The notes below the pieces were generated by a model, which was given only the letters and a program-made list of their open reading frames with translations, searched no databases and was not told the DNA's origin. From contig CACXIP010000024.1 of assembly GCA_902767775.1 (NCBI GenBank), positions 31,002 through 95,001 of the forward strand: a stretch of DNA of 64,000 nucleotides. The letters are read 5' to 3'. Positions 8,703-16,196 of the stretch are shown piece after piece. The position numbers and the translations under genes were made by a program. The stretch is from an uncultured Prevotellaceae bacterium. GTDB taxonomy: Bacteria; Bacteroidota; Bacteroidia; Bacteroidales; Bacteroidaceae. The first letter of the stretch is position 1. Each line of letters begins with the position of its first letter.

Positions 8703-8744
8703 ATTGAAGATTAAAGATTAAAAATTAAAAATTAAAGATTAAAA
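8703..8744 (+). repeat. Six-copy heptanucleotide tandem repeat in the leader of small-peptide gene A
   Basis: Six consecutive 7-mers of the form ATT(A/G)AA(A/G) fill 8703-8744, between the promoter and the start codon of the peptide gene. Copies differ only A/G at positions 4 and 7. Such repeats can change copy number by slippage. Here this would alter leader length without shifting a reading frame. Confidence 0.8.
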
Positions 8745-8810
8745 ATTTAGATTGAGAACCTGTTGGAGGAAAGAAAACAAGAAAATTAAAAATAACAAAA
8801 AAATACGATT

Positions 8811-8987
8811 ATGAAAGCAATGGAATTAACCCCGACAACAGTTGCCCAGTTCGACAACACGACAATGGCAACACGAGTGAGCAACTTCAAAAAGTCTGCC
8901 AAGAAATTCTTCAAAGCCACTTACAGATTTCTCATGGTAATCAGCCCGGTCTACCCGCAGTATGTTGAGAGCCAGAAAAGAAACTAA
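8811..8987 (+). CDS. Small peptide A, paralogue of the peptide at 13879
   Basis: 58-codon ORF beginning M-K-A-M-E-L-T-P-T-T-V-A-Q-F and ending in a basic tail (S-Q-K-R-N). No signal peptide, Gly-Gly leader cleavage site or cysteine is visible. The middle is Lys/Phe/Tyr rich (F-K-K-S-A-K-K-F-F-K) and looks like an amphipathic helix followed by L-M-V-I-S-P-V-Y-P-Q-Y. Reality as a gene is supported by its paralogue 5 kb away, which shares M-K-x-M-x-[LV]-T-P-x-T-[VI]-A-Q-[FY], the K-K-x-x-x-K-F block, a similar A-rich leader ending GATTATGAA, the same promoter form and the same three upstream boxes. The secreted protein at 9028 follows after 40 bp and could be cotranscribed. Function unknown; candidates are a signal peptide, a bacteriocin-like peptide or a small regulator. 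Confidence 0.72.
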   Translation: MKAMELTPTTVAQFDNTTMATRVSNFKKSAKKFFKATYRFLMVISPVYPQYVESQKRN

Positions 8988-9027
8988 ATGTATTGGAAAT
9001 AAAGCCTAAAAATAACACAATTCATAT

Positions 9028-9720
9028 ATGAAGAAAGCCCTGACAATGGCTGCGATGATGACGATAGCCATCTCCGCCACAGCAATGCCATACGAAACCG
9101 CCCGAGAAGAGGCTCTGTTTCTGAGCGACAAGATGGCCTACGAGCTCGACTTGACGGAAGAACAATATGAGGCTGTATACGAAATCAACCTCGACTACTT
9201 ACTCAACGTAAAATGCCAGGCTGACGTACTGGGAACTCCGTGGACAATCCGCAACCGCGACTTGAGCCATGTGCTCTCCGACAGACAGTACGACCACTAC
9301 CTGAGCAGCGGATGGTTTTACCGCCCTGTCATATGGAAGTCTAACAGTTTGATATTCGCCATCTACAAACGTTACAATCAAGGACGGCTAATGATGCACC
9401 GGCCTGCCGTGTTCATCAGCTACCGAGGCGGGCACAGCCACAGAGGTGCCAGTTTCTATGCCCGCCATCACTTTGGAAGAGGCATCCCTCCCAAAATTCA
9501 CGACAGGCATTTTGACGGAAACCGGCCTCAAATTATCGTCTCCAACCGAAATGCCTCTGTAGACAACAGTAGCCGTCGCAACATAGGTACAAAAGGAATG
9601 GAAGTGATTGTCATATCAAACAACAGGCCCCACAGCATATCGTCTGGTGCTCCCAACCGTATATTAAGAAGCCATGACAAAGTTGACCACAACAGGCATT
9701 TCGGAAGAGGACACTGGTAA
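9028..9720 (+). CDS. Secreted protein of unknown function with His/Arg/Asn-rich tail
   Basis: 230-aa protein with a signal peptide (cleavage likely after S-A-T-A, residue ~18). Residues ~20-120 are a helical domain containing D-L-T-E-E-Q-Y-E-A-V-Y-E-I-N-L-D-Y, which recalls the LTxxQ-type helices of Spy/CpxP-like periplasmic proteins; the resemblance is weak. Residues ~120-230 are low complexity, rich in His, Arg, Gly, Asn and Ser, with several H-F-G-R-G and R-H-F-type pieces, and could bind metal or nucleic acid or be disordered. The gene lies 40 bp after small-peptide gene A with no terminator between, so it is probably driven by the same promoter. The second peptide locus has no such neighbour. 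Confidence 0.75.
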   Translation: MKKALTMAAMMTIAISATAMPYETAREEALFLSDKMAYELDLTEEQYEAVYEINLDYLLNVKCQADVLGTPWTIRNRDLSHVLSDRQYDHYLSSGWFYRPVIWKSNSLIFAIYKRYNQGRLMMHRPAVFISYRGGHSHRGASFYARHHFGRGIPPKIHDRHFDGNRPQIIVSNRNASVDNSSRRNIGTKGMEVIVISNNRPHSISSGAPNRILRSHDKVDHNRHFGRGHW

Positions 9721-9734
9721 GTCTTCAGGCCATA

Positions 9735-10619
9735 TTATTTAGCCAGTTTTCGAGCTAATTTCAGCAATTTCTTGGATGGCTGCAAATCGCCGACAGGTGC
9801 AAGCGTCCAATTCACCGTCCAAGTTAGCGATTCACCGGGTTGGAGAGTTTGGTAAGTACCCTGACTCTCCAACTCGATGTATGTTTTTCCTCTGTTGACA
9901 TAGACCTGAATCTCCGCCTCACCTGGAGCTGGCTGCGACTTGTCGAGGTCAGCAAACTTTTTCACCATCATCAGTCCATTGTTGCAATACGCCAACCATC
10001 CTTTTCCGTCGGCATTGATTTTGCGGTTCTCATTGGTGGCATCCGTTGCATACCATACAGCACCAAACTCTGGTTTGAACGGCATCAGGTTGGCTGGAGT
10101 AATGTCCTCTGCTTTTGCATCGAAGAAGATGAAGCCCTCATTCGGCACACGGGTGATTTCCCATGGAGCCACTTTCCGCTCCTTGTTGTCCATGTTGGTG
10201 ATGGAATAGGTCACAGTGAAAGCATTGCCTTTGCGGTTGACGGCAAACTCCTTGCCGATTCTGAACTTCAGTTTTTCAGAAACATTACTGGTGATTCTGA
10301 GGACTGAGCTACTCTCCTCCACAGTATAGGGCTGTTTGTCGTATTCGGGCACCGGAGGCCAGTTCCATTCCTTCTGCGGACTTGTCCAGAAGGTACTTCC
10401 AAATGACTCTGGAAATCTTGACTGAGAAATCGTCTCAACATCCTTGTACTTGAACGACAGAACTTTACCGCCATGGGCAGCATCAACGACCAAAGTGAGG
10501 TCACCTGCACGCAACTCATACTTGGAATCACCGAGATCCCTGATGTCACCAGCAAAAGAGGTGGCAGCCACACCACACAGCATGGCAAGACAAAGCAAAA
10601 ACTTCTTCATTTTTTTCAT
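9735..10619 (-). CDS. Exported DUF4380-like protein
   Basis: ~295 aa from the chosen start. The frame extends to 10685, but M-K-K-M-K-K-F at 10619 begins a good signal peptide (cleavage near T-S-F-A-G), so I use it. The mature protein is an all-beta domain resembling the galactose-mutarotase-like fold annotated as DUF4380: V-V-D-A-A-H-G-G-K-V-L-S-F near the N-terminus, S-T-F-W-T-S-P-Q and W-N-W-P-P-V-P-E-Y-D, and an E-L-E-S-Q-G-T-Y-Q-T-L-Q-P-G-E-S-L-T-W end typical of such folds. Role unknown; it may bind or process a sugar. It is convergent with the gene at 9028 and divergent from the GH78 gene. Confidence 0.72.
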   Translation of the reverse strand: MKKMKKFLLCLAMLCGVAATSFAGDIRDLGDSKYELRAGDLTLVVDAAHGGKVLSFKYKDVETISQSRFPESFGSTFWTSPQKEWNWPPVPEYDKQPYTVEESSSVLRITSNVSEKLKFRIGKEFAVNRKGNAFTVTYSITNMDNKERKVAPWEITRVPNEGFIFFDAKAEDITPANLMPFKPEFGAVWYATDATNENRKINADGKGWLAYCNNGLMMVKKFADLDKSQPAPGEAEIQVYVNRGKTYIELESQGTYQTLQPGESLTWTVNWTLAPVGDLQPSKKLLKLARKLAK

Positions 10620-10732
10620 GTTGGATGTAATACAATAACCATCCCACAAGTCCCATCTCTGAAACCTGGAGGATATGCTTTTCACCTATTTGACGGAAAA
10701 AAACAAAGAAAGTAAAATCCACTATCTTATAT

Positions 10733-10766
10733 TTTGCACAAGTGTCGTTTCTTTTTACTATATTTG
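10733..10766 (+). promoter_or_regulatory. Promoter of the GH78 gene
   Basis: TTTG (10733-10736), 22 bp, TATATTTG (10759-10766), a perfect TAnnTTTG. The predicted start near 10773 favours the internal ATG at 10810 over the upstream in-frame ATG at 10675. Confidence 0.6.
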
Positions 10767-10809
10767 CATCAGATTATGTAATAAAGCAAATTTCAACTTG
10801 AGACAAGAG

Positions 10810-13389
10810 ATGAGAACATTTTTTTTCGTAGGTCTAATGATGATTATTGGCTGTGTGCTGATGACGGCTTGCAGCAATAAGCACAAGCTGGAGGGAGCAT
10901 CACGCACCACCCCACTCAGCAGTGATGCTTGGAATGCATCGGAATGGATTTCCGTAGTGGATGCACCTGTCGTCACGGGCAAGGTGACAGACGACAAGAA
11001 CAACCGCTCTGCAGACGGAGCAAACTGGTTTGTTTCGACTGTAAGGAACGAGAAGAAAGTGACAAAGGCACTATGGATGACCACCGGACTGGGTGTTTAT
11101 TATCTCTATGTGAACGGAGTGCCTGTGGGAGATGAAATCCTAAAGCCAGGTTTTACACATCATAAGAAGACGAAACGGTCGTTCACCTACGACATCACCC
11201 GCCTTCTTAACCAGAAAGCCAATGCCGAGAATGTTCTTTCCGCACAGGTGACGCCAGGATGGTGGGCTGACAAAATCATCACCAACAGCGGTCATGAGGG
11301 AATGATAGGACGCAAGTGCGCATTCCGCGGTGTATTGGAACTCACCTATTCCGATGGTTCAATCAAACGTTACGGCACCAATCAAGGCAGTTGGAAAGCC
11401 GGCATCGCAGGAGCGGTAAGGCATGCCGGCATCTTCGATGGAGAGGAATATGATGCCCGTGAACCAATGGGTTACGAGAATATGGGAAAATTCTCCTCTC
11501 CGGAAATCAACACGGAATTTGGAGGCGATATACTGCCATCGGATGGTGCCGAGGTGTATTTGAGGAAAGACCTCACGCTGAAGCCAGTGAAAGCCTATAA
11601 GTGGAAAGGTGTAACAGGTTCCTCACAAGAGGAATATGGCAAAGTGGTTGTCGTTAAGGATTACGCTTTGGGCGACGAGATGAGCATCAGTCCGGAGGAA
11701 ACTTTGGTCATCGATTTCGGGCAGAACTGTTCTGCAGTGCCCTCATTCGTGTTCAAGGCCAAGGAGGGAACTGTGCTTACCTGCCTTCCCGCCGAACTGC
11801 TCAACGACGGCAATGGAGCCAAGAGCCGTGGCATGGACGGACCAGAAGGCAGTGTCCACCGTCTCAATCTCCGCATCCCCGATTCAGGCATACGGGTGGT
11901 ATATACCTTTGCCAACGACAAGGATTATGTAACCTATCAGCCCCTTTGCTCTTTCTTCGGCTACCGCTACATCTCTATCTCCGCCACTGATGAGGTCGCC
12001 ATCAAATCGGTCAGTTCTGTGCCTGTATCATCCATCACCAAAGAGATGGAAACAGGACATATCACCACGGGTAATGAGATAATCAACAAGTTGATATCCA
12101 ACACCTACTGGGGACAGCTCTCCAATTACCTTTCTGTCCCAACAGACTGTCCTCAGCGCAATGAGCGGTTGGGATGGACAGCCGACACACAGGTCTTCAC
12201 GGAGACAGGCACATTTTTCGCCAATACTGACAAGTTCTTCCACAAATGGATGCGCGACATGCGCGACACACAAAATGAAAAGGGTGGTTTTCCTGGTGTG
12301 GCACCTTTAGCCCAATATGGTGATGAGAAGATGCGTGTGGGATGGGCCGACGCAGGCATCATCGTACCATGGACAATATGGAAGCAGTATGGTGACACAC
12401 GCATCATCGATGACAACTGGAATGCCATGGTGCGCTTCATGAACCATGTCTATGAGACAAAATACGACCATGACGCACTAAAGGAAGAGAACGGCAACTA
12501 CCAATGGGCCGACTGGCTCAGTTACGAGCCATTGGAGAGTTGCAGCGGGAAGGCATGGGACAAGGACGGCTTATTGCCCGATGCAAGAGTCTATTGGAAC
12601 TTCCTCTGCGCTTCCTACTGGGCCATCGACGCACGCATGATGTGCGACATGGCAGCAGCCACAGGAAAGGCAACCGCCACCTATAGGAAGATGGCCGACG
12701 AAGCCATAGGCTACCTGAGAGAGCAATTCATCAATTCAGATGGCACTTTCAAGACCGCCATACTAAACACCATGCAGACCCCCATGCTCTTCGCCTTGAA
12801 AAACAAGCTTGTGGAAGGCGAGGCAAAGGAAAAGATGAAAGCCCGGCTGAGGGAGAATTTTGCCTCCCATGGCAACTGTCTTCAAACTGGGTTCCTGGGC
12901 ACCTCCATCCTTATGGAAACACTAACAGAGAACGGCATGTCCGACATTGCTTATGAACTACTCTTCCAGCACAAAAATCCCAGTTGGCTGTATTCGATAG
13001 ACAATGGAGCAACCACCATCTGGGAGCGGTGGAACAGTTATATGAAAGACGTGGGCATGGGACCCAGAGGAATGAATAGTTTCAACCACTATGCCTACGG
13101 ATGCGTATGCCAGTGGCTGTGGGAGTCGGTGGCAGGTATCGCAGCAGACACGAAAAAGCCAGGATTCAAGCATATCATCATGCGCCCCATTCCCGACAAG
13201 CGCCTGGGGCATGTCACCGCAGAATATCATTCAGCCGCAGGACTCATCAAGAGTGCCTGGCGCTATGAGGGTGACTTGTGGACATGGGAGTTCACCATCC
13301 CTAAGGGTGCCACTGCCTCGGTATGCCTGCCGGGACAGACAGAATGGAAGGAATATGAAAGCGGAACCTTTACCCTAACCTGCCCATAA
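10810..13389 (+). CDS. Alpha-L-rhamnosidase-like glycoside hydrolase, GH78 family, lipoprotein
   Basis: 859 aa from M-R-T-F-F-F. The frame starts at 10675, but the promoter lies inside that extension and the signal peptide with lipobox (L-M-T-A-C) begins at 10810. The N-terminal beta domain carries a W-M-T-T-G-L-G-V-Y-Y-L-Y-V-N-G segment typical of the rhamnosidase N-terminal domain. The (alpha/alpha)6 barrel holds the GH78 signature D-C-P-Q-R-N-E-R-L-G-W-T-A-D-T-Q, plus W-E-R-W-N-S-Y and N-S-F-N-H-Y-A-Y-G. A C-terminal beta domain closes it (K-H-I-I-M-R-P-I-P ... Y-H-S-A-A-G-L-I-K-S-A-W). GH78 enzymes release terminal alpha-L-rhamnose; surface or periplasmic anchoring is likely. It is not part of a visible SusCD locus. 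Substrate specificity is inferred from family only. Confidence 0.92.
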   Translation: MRTFFFVGLMMIIGCVLMTACSNKHKLEGASRTTPLSSDAWNASEWISVVDAPVVTGKVTDDKNNRSADGANWFVSTVRNEKKVTKALWMTTGLGVYYLYVNGVPVGDEILKPGFTHHKKTKRSFTYDITRLLNQKANAENVLSAQVTPGWWADKIITNSGHEGMIGRKCAFRGVLELTYSDGSIKRYGTNQGSWKAGIAGAVRHAGIFDGEEYDAREPMGYENMGKFSSPEINTEFGGDILPSDGAEVYLRKDLTLKPVKAYKWKGVTGSSQEEYGKVVVVKDYALGDEMSISPEETLVIDFGQNCSAVPSFVFKAKEGTVLTCLPAELLNDGNGAKSRGMDGPEGSVHRLNLRIPDSGIRVVYTFANDKDYVTYQPLCSFFGYRYISISATDEVAIKSVSSVPVSSITKEMETGHITTGNEIINKLISNTYWGQLSNYLSVPTDCPQRNERLGWTADTQVFTETGTFFANTDKFFHKWMRDMRDTQNEKGGFPGVAPLAQYGDEKMRVGWADAGIIVPWTIWKQYGDTRIIDDNWNAMVRFMNHVYETKYDHDALKEENGNYQWADWLSYEPLESCSGKAWDKDGLLPDARVYWNFLCASYWAIDARMMCDMAAATGKATATYRKMADEAIGYLREQFINSDGTFKTAILNTMQTPMLFALKNKLVEGEAKEKMKARLRENFASHGNCLQTGFLGTSILMETLTENGMSDIAYELLFQHKNPSWLYSIDNGATTIWERWNSYMKDVGMGPRGMNSFNHYAYGCVCQWLWESVAGIAADTKKPGFKHIIMRPIPDKRLGHVTAEYHSAAGLIKSAWRYEGDLWTWEFTIPKGATASVCLPGQTEWKEYESGTFTLTCP

Positions 13390-13393
13390 GGTC

Positions 13394-13603
13394 ATGAACA
13401 AAATAAAGAACATAGCAATGAACAAAAGGCAAAAATTGCAAGTGGGCTTAGCGATTTTATTCACAGTCCTCTTCGTTATTTGGTTGTTTATCCCAGTCCC
13501 AATGTATTCTAGAATACTTGGTTTGCTCTCCAATGGTTTGGGTGTTCTGAGCATGGTTCTCTCCTATAAAGCAGAAGAGAAGAATAAAAAGAAATCTGAC
13601 TGA
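13394..13603 (+). CDS. Small two-helix membrane protein, unknown function
   Basis: 69 aa (61 if started at the ATG at 13418). Two hydrophobic helices are visible, residues ~16-35 (V-G-L-A-I-L-F-T-V-L-F-V-I-W-L-F) and ~38-58, with a lysine-rich C-terminus (E-E-K-N-K-K-K-S-D). It starts 4 bp after the GH78 stop, so it is probably translationally linked to it. No family recognised. Confidence 0.6.
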   Translation: MNKIKNIAMNKRQKLQVGLAILFTVLFVIWLFIPVPMYSRILGLLSNGLGVLSMVLSYKAEEKNKKKSD

Positions 13604-13705
13604 TTGCAATTTCAATTATGGTTATGATAAAAACAGGATCAGAATAACCGTTTTCTCTACATAAAGGGAGGCATTCCAGTTAATAAATGCGAGACGATTT
13701 TGGTG

Positions 13706-13764
13706 TTGCGACAGTTTTCCCATCGCTTTTTGGGGGACTGTCGCAACTTCGGTATGCTGTCGCA
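13706..13764 (+). promoter_or_regulatory. Three-box TGTCGCA regulatory region, locus B
   Basis: Box 1 (TTGCGACAGT, 13706-13715) and box 2 (ACTGTCGCAA, 13737-13746) are a perfect 10-bp inverted repeat. Box 3 (TGTCGCA, 13758-13764) is a direct copy. Heptamer starts are 32 and 19 bp apart, and box 3 starts 59 bp before the -7 element. Spacings match those at locus A (31, 19, 59). Sequence between the boxes is not conserved, so the boxes look selected rather than recently duplicated. Confidence 0.7.
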
Positions 13765-13793
13765 TCAACTTTAGCAAGAAACAGCGAAAAAAC

Positions 13794-13824
13794 TTTGCTG
13801 ACGCTTAAAGCCGCTCTATCTTTG
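13794..13824 (+). promoter_or_regulatory. Promoter of small-peptide gene B
   Basis: TTTG (13794-13797), 19 bp, TATCTTTG (13817-13824): a perfect Bacteroidetes promoter. The predicted start is near 13831, giving a leader of about 48 nt. Confidence 0.75.
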
Positions 13825-13878
13825 CATCAGAAAAAGAACAAAAAACAAAAATAACAAATAACAAAAAAAGAAAAGATT

Positions 13879-14043
13879 ATGAAGACAATGAATGTAACCC
13901 CAATGACTATTGCTCAGTATGAGCATGATCATGTAGACGTAGTCGCCAAGTGCAAGAAAGCCATCTCCAAGTTCATCAACACCTACCTGGTTTTGGGCGA
14001 AATCTATGCCTTATGGGGTAGATTTCGCCCGAATTGTCTTTGA
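13879..14043 (+). CDS. Small peptide B, paralogue of the peptide at 8811
   Basis: 54-codon ORF beginning M-K-T-M-N-V-T-P-M-T-I-A-Q-Y. It shares with peptide A the M-K-x-M-x-[LV]-T-P-x-T-[VI]-A-Q-[FY] start and a K-K-x-x-x-K-F block; the C-termini diverge. It has two cysteines (Cys25 and Cys53) that peptide A lacks. A perfect 12-bp inverted repeat (13995-14030) overlaps codons ~40-50, so the C-terminal sequence (L-G-E-I-Y-A-L-W-G-R-F-R-P) may have been shaped or replaced by a hairpin element. The stop lies 11 bp from the end of the convergent outer-membrane gene, so there is no cotranscribed partner downstream. Function unknown. Confidence 0.7.
   Translation: MKTMNVTPMTIAQYEHDHVDVVAKCKKAISKFINTYLVLGEIYALWGRFRPNCL
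13995..14030. repeat. Perfect 12-bp inverted repeat inside small-peptide gene B
   Basis: GGGCGAAATCTA (13995-14006) and TAGATTTCGCCC (14019-14030) form a 12-bp stem with a 12-nt loop. No T-run follows, so a classical terminator is unlikely. It may slow convergent polymerases or stabilise the mRNA 3' end. Confidence 0.75.
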
Positions 14044-14054
14044 CCATATCACAC

Positions 14055-16091
14055 TTATTTCGACAGGATACCAGTTTCACTGTCGCTATGGTTCATGGAG
14101 CGCTGAATATCACGATATTTTCGGCCATGGTCTAAACGGTAACTCAGTTTCAAAGTCACCATATTGCCATAATCGCGACAGTGTTGTGTGATTTCTTTCT
14201 GAACATAACGGCTCACGACTTCTGTTTTATTGGTAAGTGGATGCTGGCAGAATGGGTGCTGAACATACAGAGAAATGTTGAAGGTATCATTCATGCGGTA
14301 ATTGCAGGTGAAATACCATGCTGGCGCCTGATGTCCGCGGTGCTCACCTTCCATGAAGTTCCATCCATTGTCGGCGTAGGCTCCAAGCGTCCAGCGCCCC
14401 AGATAGGCTTGCAGAGAACAGCCTCCATTGAAAGATGTATAGGTGTGGGTATAGTCCTCTCCGTAGTTAAAGAAACGATAGATTCCGCCATAGATAGTGG
14501 CAGTCAACTTCTCTGAGAGCACCTCCCACTGGTTGTAAAAGGTGATATAGAAAAAGTTGCAAGAATTGTCGGCATTGGTCTGCGTCTGAAAGAAACGGTC
14601 ACCCTCGCGGAAATATTTTTCCATATTGCAATGCGCATTGAGACGATAATAGCCTTGCAATTCTGACGTGAAGCGCGGTGTGGTATATGAGAGTTTCAGT
14701 TGATGAGAGGTGACACGGTTGGGGTGAATCTCAGGATTGCCAAGAATGGTTTCCATTGCGTTTTTCTTAATACTGACATTACTGACGAGAGCAATTTGAG
14801 AGACATGCTGAGAGATTTCAATGTTGTAGTTCAACTTGAAATGAGAAGCCAGCGGATAACTAACGGTGAAATGGGGACGGAATAGCCAGAAATGATACTG
14901 TACATCACCCTGTCGGTAGTATCGGCGACTTACGCCAAGACCGCCCATATAACTCAGTTTACCGAGATGTCCATTCAATTGCGAAAAGAGATAAACGTCG
15001 GATGTGTGGATGCCGTTGGTGGCATTGACATCTCCCCTATATTCATTGTGATTATACCGCTGCGAATACTGTATACCATTGGAAATAGTAAAAGGTTTAA
15101 GCCTGTTCTCATAGATGGCTTCACCCCATAGACTATATGTCCGTCCGTTTGTATGGTATCGATAGGCAGTACTTTCATTGTTCTCGGTGTCGCCAGTTGT
15201 CTTAATATATGTTCCTACGACATTGGCTGTCAGCGACTGATGACGATGAAAAACCAAATGACAGTAAAGGTCTAACGAAGGTGTGGTACTACGGGATGAC
15301 GAACACTCATCATAAGGTATGCCATTGACATCCATCTCAGCTTTCCTCCGCTGTGGCTTTATGTCTGCGCTGCCAGAGAGTTTGGCTTGAAACACATAGT
15401 TTGAATCGCTCAGGCTATAGGTCAGATTGGCGATATGGCTGAGATTCTTGCTTTGCTCACTCAGACTATGGCGGTTCATCGTCACTTTTTCGCCACCCTC
15501 CAACTCATAGGTTGAAAGTTCTTCATAAGTTGTCCCCTTGAAGTTTTGGTAATCTAATCCATAACTAAGTGCCAGTTCGCTGCGCCCGTGATTGATTTTG
15601 CCATAAAACGACTCACTGCCATTCACTGTGGTCAATGTATTGGTGAGTTGTGTGCCAACGACATATCCACTTACCCGTTTCCTGACCTTGAAATTGATGA
15701 CATAGGCAATGCCCTCACCATATCGCACACCAGGATTATCAATCAACTCAACGTGTTCAACGCCTTTCATGTCGAGTGCCTGCAAGTCCTCTTTGGAAGC
15801 AATGATATCATTGATGCGCACCTGCACAGTGCCGAGGTTTGTCAGAGCCGTGATGCTGTTCATGGCCTCATCCACCCGGATATGTGGAAGTGTCAGTTTT
15901 GCGAGTAGTGAGTAAGCATTGGCAGAATTCTCTATCTGCTGCTTTGTTGGATAGAACCATTGTCCGTCCACCTTCTGAATGACACGTGCTCCTTTTACCG
16001 TTATTTCATCAAGCGTAACACTTTTTTCAGTGTCTTGCGCTGCTACAGTCAACGCATAGACAGCCATCAAGCAAAAAAACAATCTCTTCAT
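14055..16091 (-). CDS. Outer-membrane beta-barrel protein with TonB-type plug domain
   Basis: ~678 aa from M-K-R-L-F-F. The frame extends to 16196, but that start would cover the promoter and putative operator, and the signal peptide begins at 16091 (cleavage after V-A-A-Q). Residues ~20-120 after cleavage look like a plug domain: V-T-L-D-E-I-T-V-K-G-A-R, V-Q-V-R-I-N-D-I-I-A-S and V-E-H-V-E-L-I-D-N-P-G-V-R-Y. The rest is alternating amphipathic strands of a barrel. It resembles the outer-membrane beta-barrel family related to TonB-dependent receptors and has no SusD partner. It follows a membrane-bound winged-helix regulator gene, the likely controller of its expression. Ligand unknown. Confidence 0.82.
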   Translation of the reverse strand: MKRLFFCLMAVYALTVAAQDTEKSVTLDEITVKGARVIQKVDGQWFYPTKQQIENSANAYSLLAKLTLPHIRVDEAMNSITALTNLGTVQVRINDIIASKEDLQALDMKGVEHVELIDNPGVRYGEGIAYVINFKVRKRVSGYVVGTQLTNTLTTVNGSESFYGKINHGRSELALSYGLDYQNFKGTTYEELSTYELEGGEKVTMNRHSLSEQSKNLSHIANLTYSLSDSNYVFQAKLSGSADIKPQRRKAEMDVNGIPYDECSSSRSTTPSLDLYCHLVFHRHQSLTANVVGTYIKTTGDTENNESTAYRYHTNGRTYSLWGEAIYENRLKPFTISNGIQYSQRYNHNEYRGDVNATNGIHTSDVYLFSQLNGHLGKLSYMGGLGVSRRYYRQGDVQYHFWLFRPHFTVSYPLASHFKLNYNIEISQHVSQIALVSNVSIKKNAMETILGNPEIHPNRVTSHQLKLSYTTPRFTSELQGYYRLNAHCNMEKYFREGDRFFQTQTNADNSCNFFYITFYNQWEVLSEKLTATIYGGIYRFFNYGEDYTHTYTSFNGGCSLQAYLGRWTLGAYADNGWNFMEGEHRGHQAPAWYFTCNYRMNDTFNISLYVQHPFCQHPLTNKTEVVSRYVQKEITQHCRDYGNMVTLKLSYRLDHGRKYRDIQRSMNHSDSETGILSK

Positions 16092-16108
16092 ATCTTGCGT
16101 TTTTACGG

Positions 16109-16116
16109 CAAAAATA
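16109..16116 (-). promoter_or_regulatory. -7 element of the outer-membrane protein gene
   Basis: Read on the minus strand, TATTTTTG matches TAnnTTTG. It lies 17 bp before the chosen ATG, so the leader would be short. No matching -33 element was seen, as expected for an activator-dependent promoter. Confidence 0.5.
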
Positions 16117-16148
16117 GGAAGAGATTTACAAAAGGTAGAAAAAGCAAC

Positions 16149-16168
16149 CTGACATTTGTCTGACATTT
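16149..16168 (-). promoter_or_regulatory. Tandem 9-bp repeat, likely site for the adjacent winged-helix regulator
   Basis: CTGACATTT occurs at 16149-16157 and again at 16160-16168, an 11-bp period. On the minus strand this gives TGTCA, 6 bp, TGTCA, the geometry of PhoB/OmpR-family tandem sites. It lies ~33-60 bp upstream of the -7 element. Two more CTGAC/GTCAG pieces follow to 16190. Confidence 0.55.
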
Positions 16169-16196
16169 CACAGTCAGGCTCAGTGTCAGCTTCCAT

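Noticed and set aside
8703-8744. Phase-variable coding repeat
   Set aside because: The heptamers lie in the untranslated leader, so slippage would not shift the peptide's frame.
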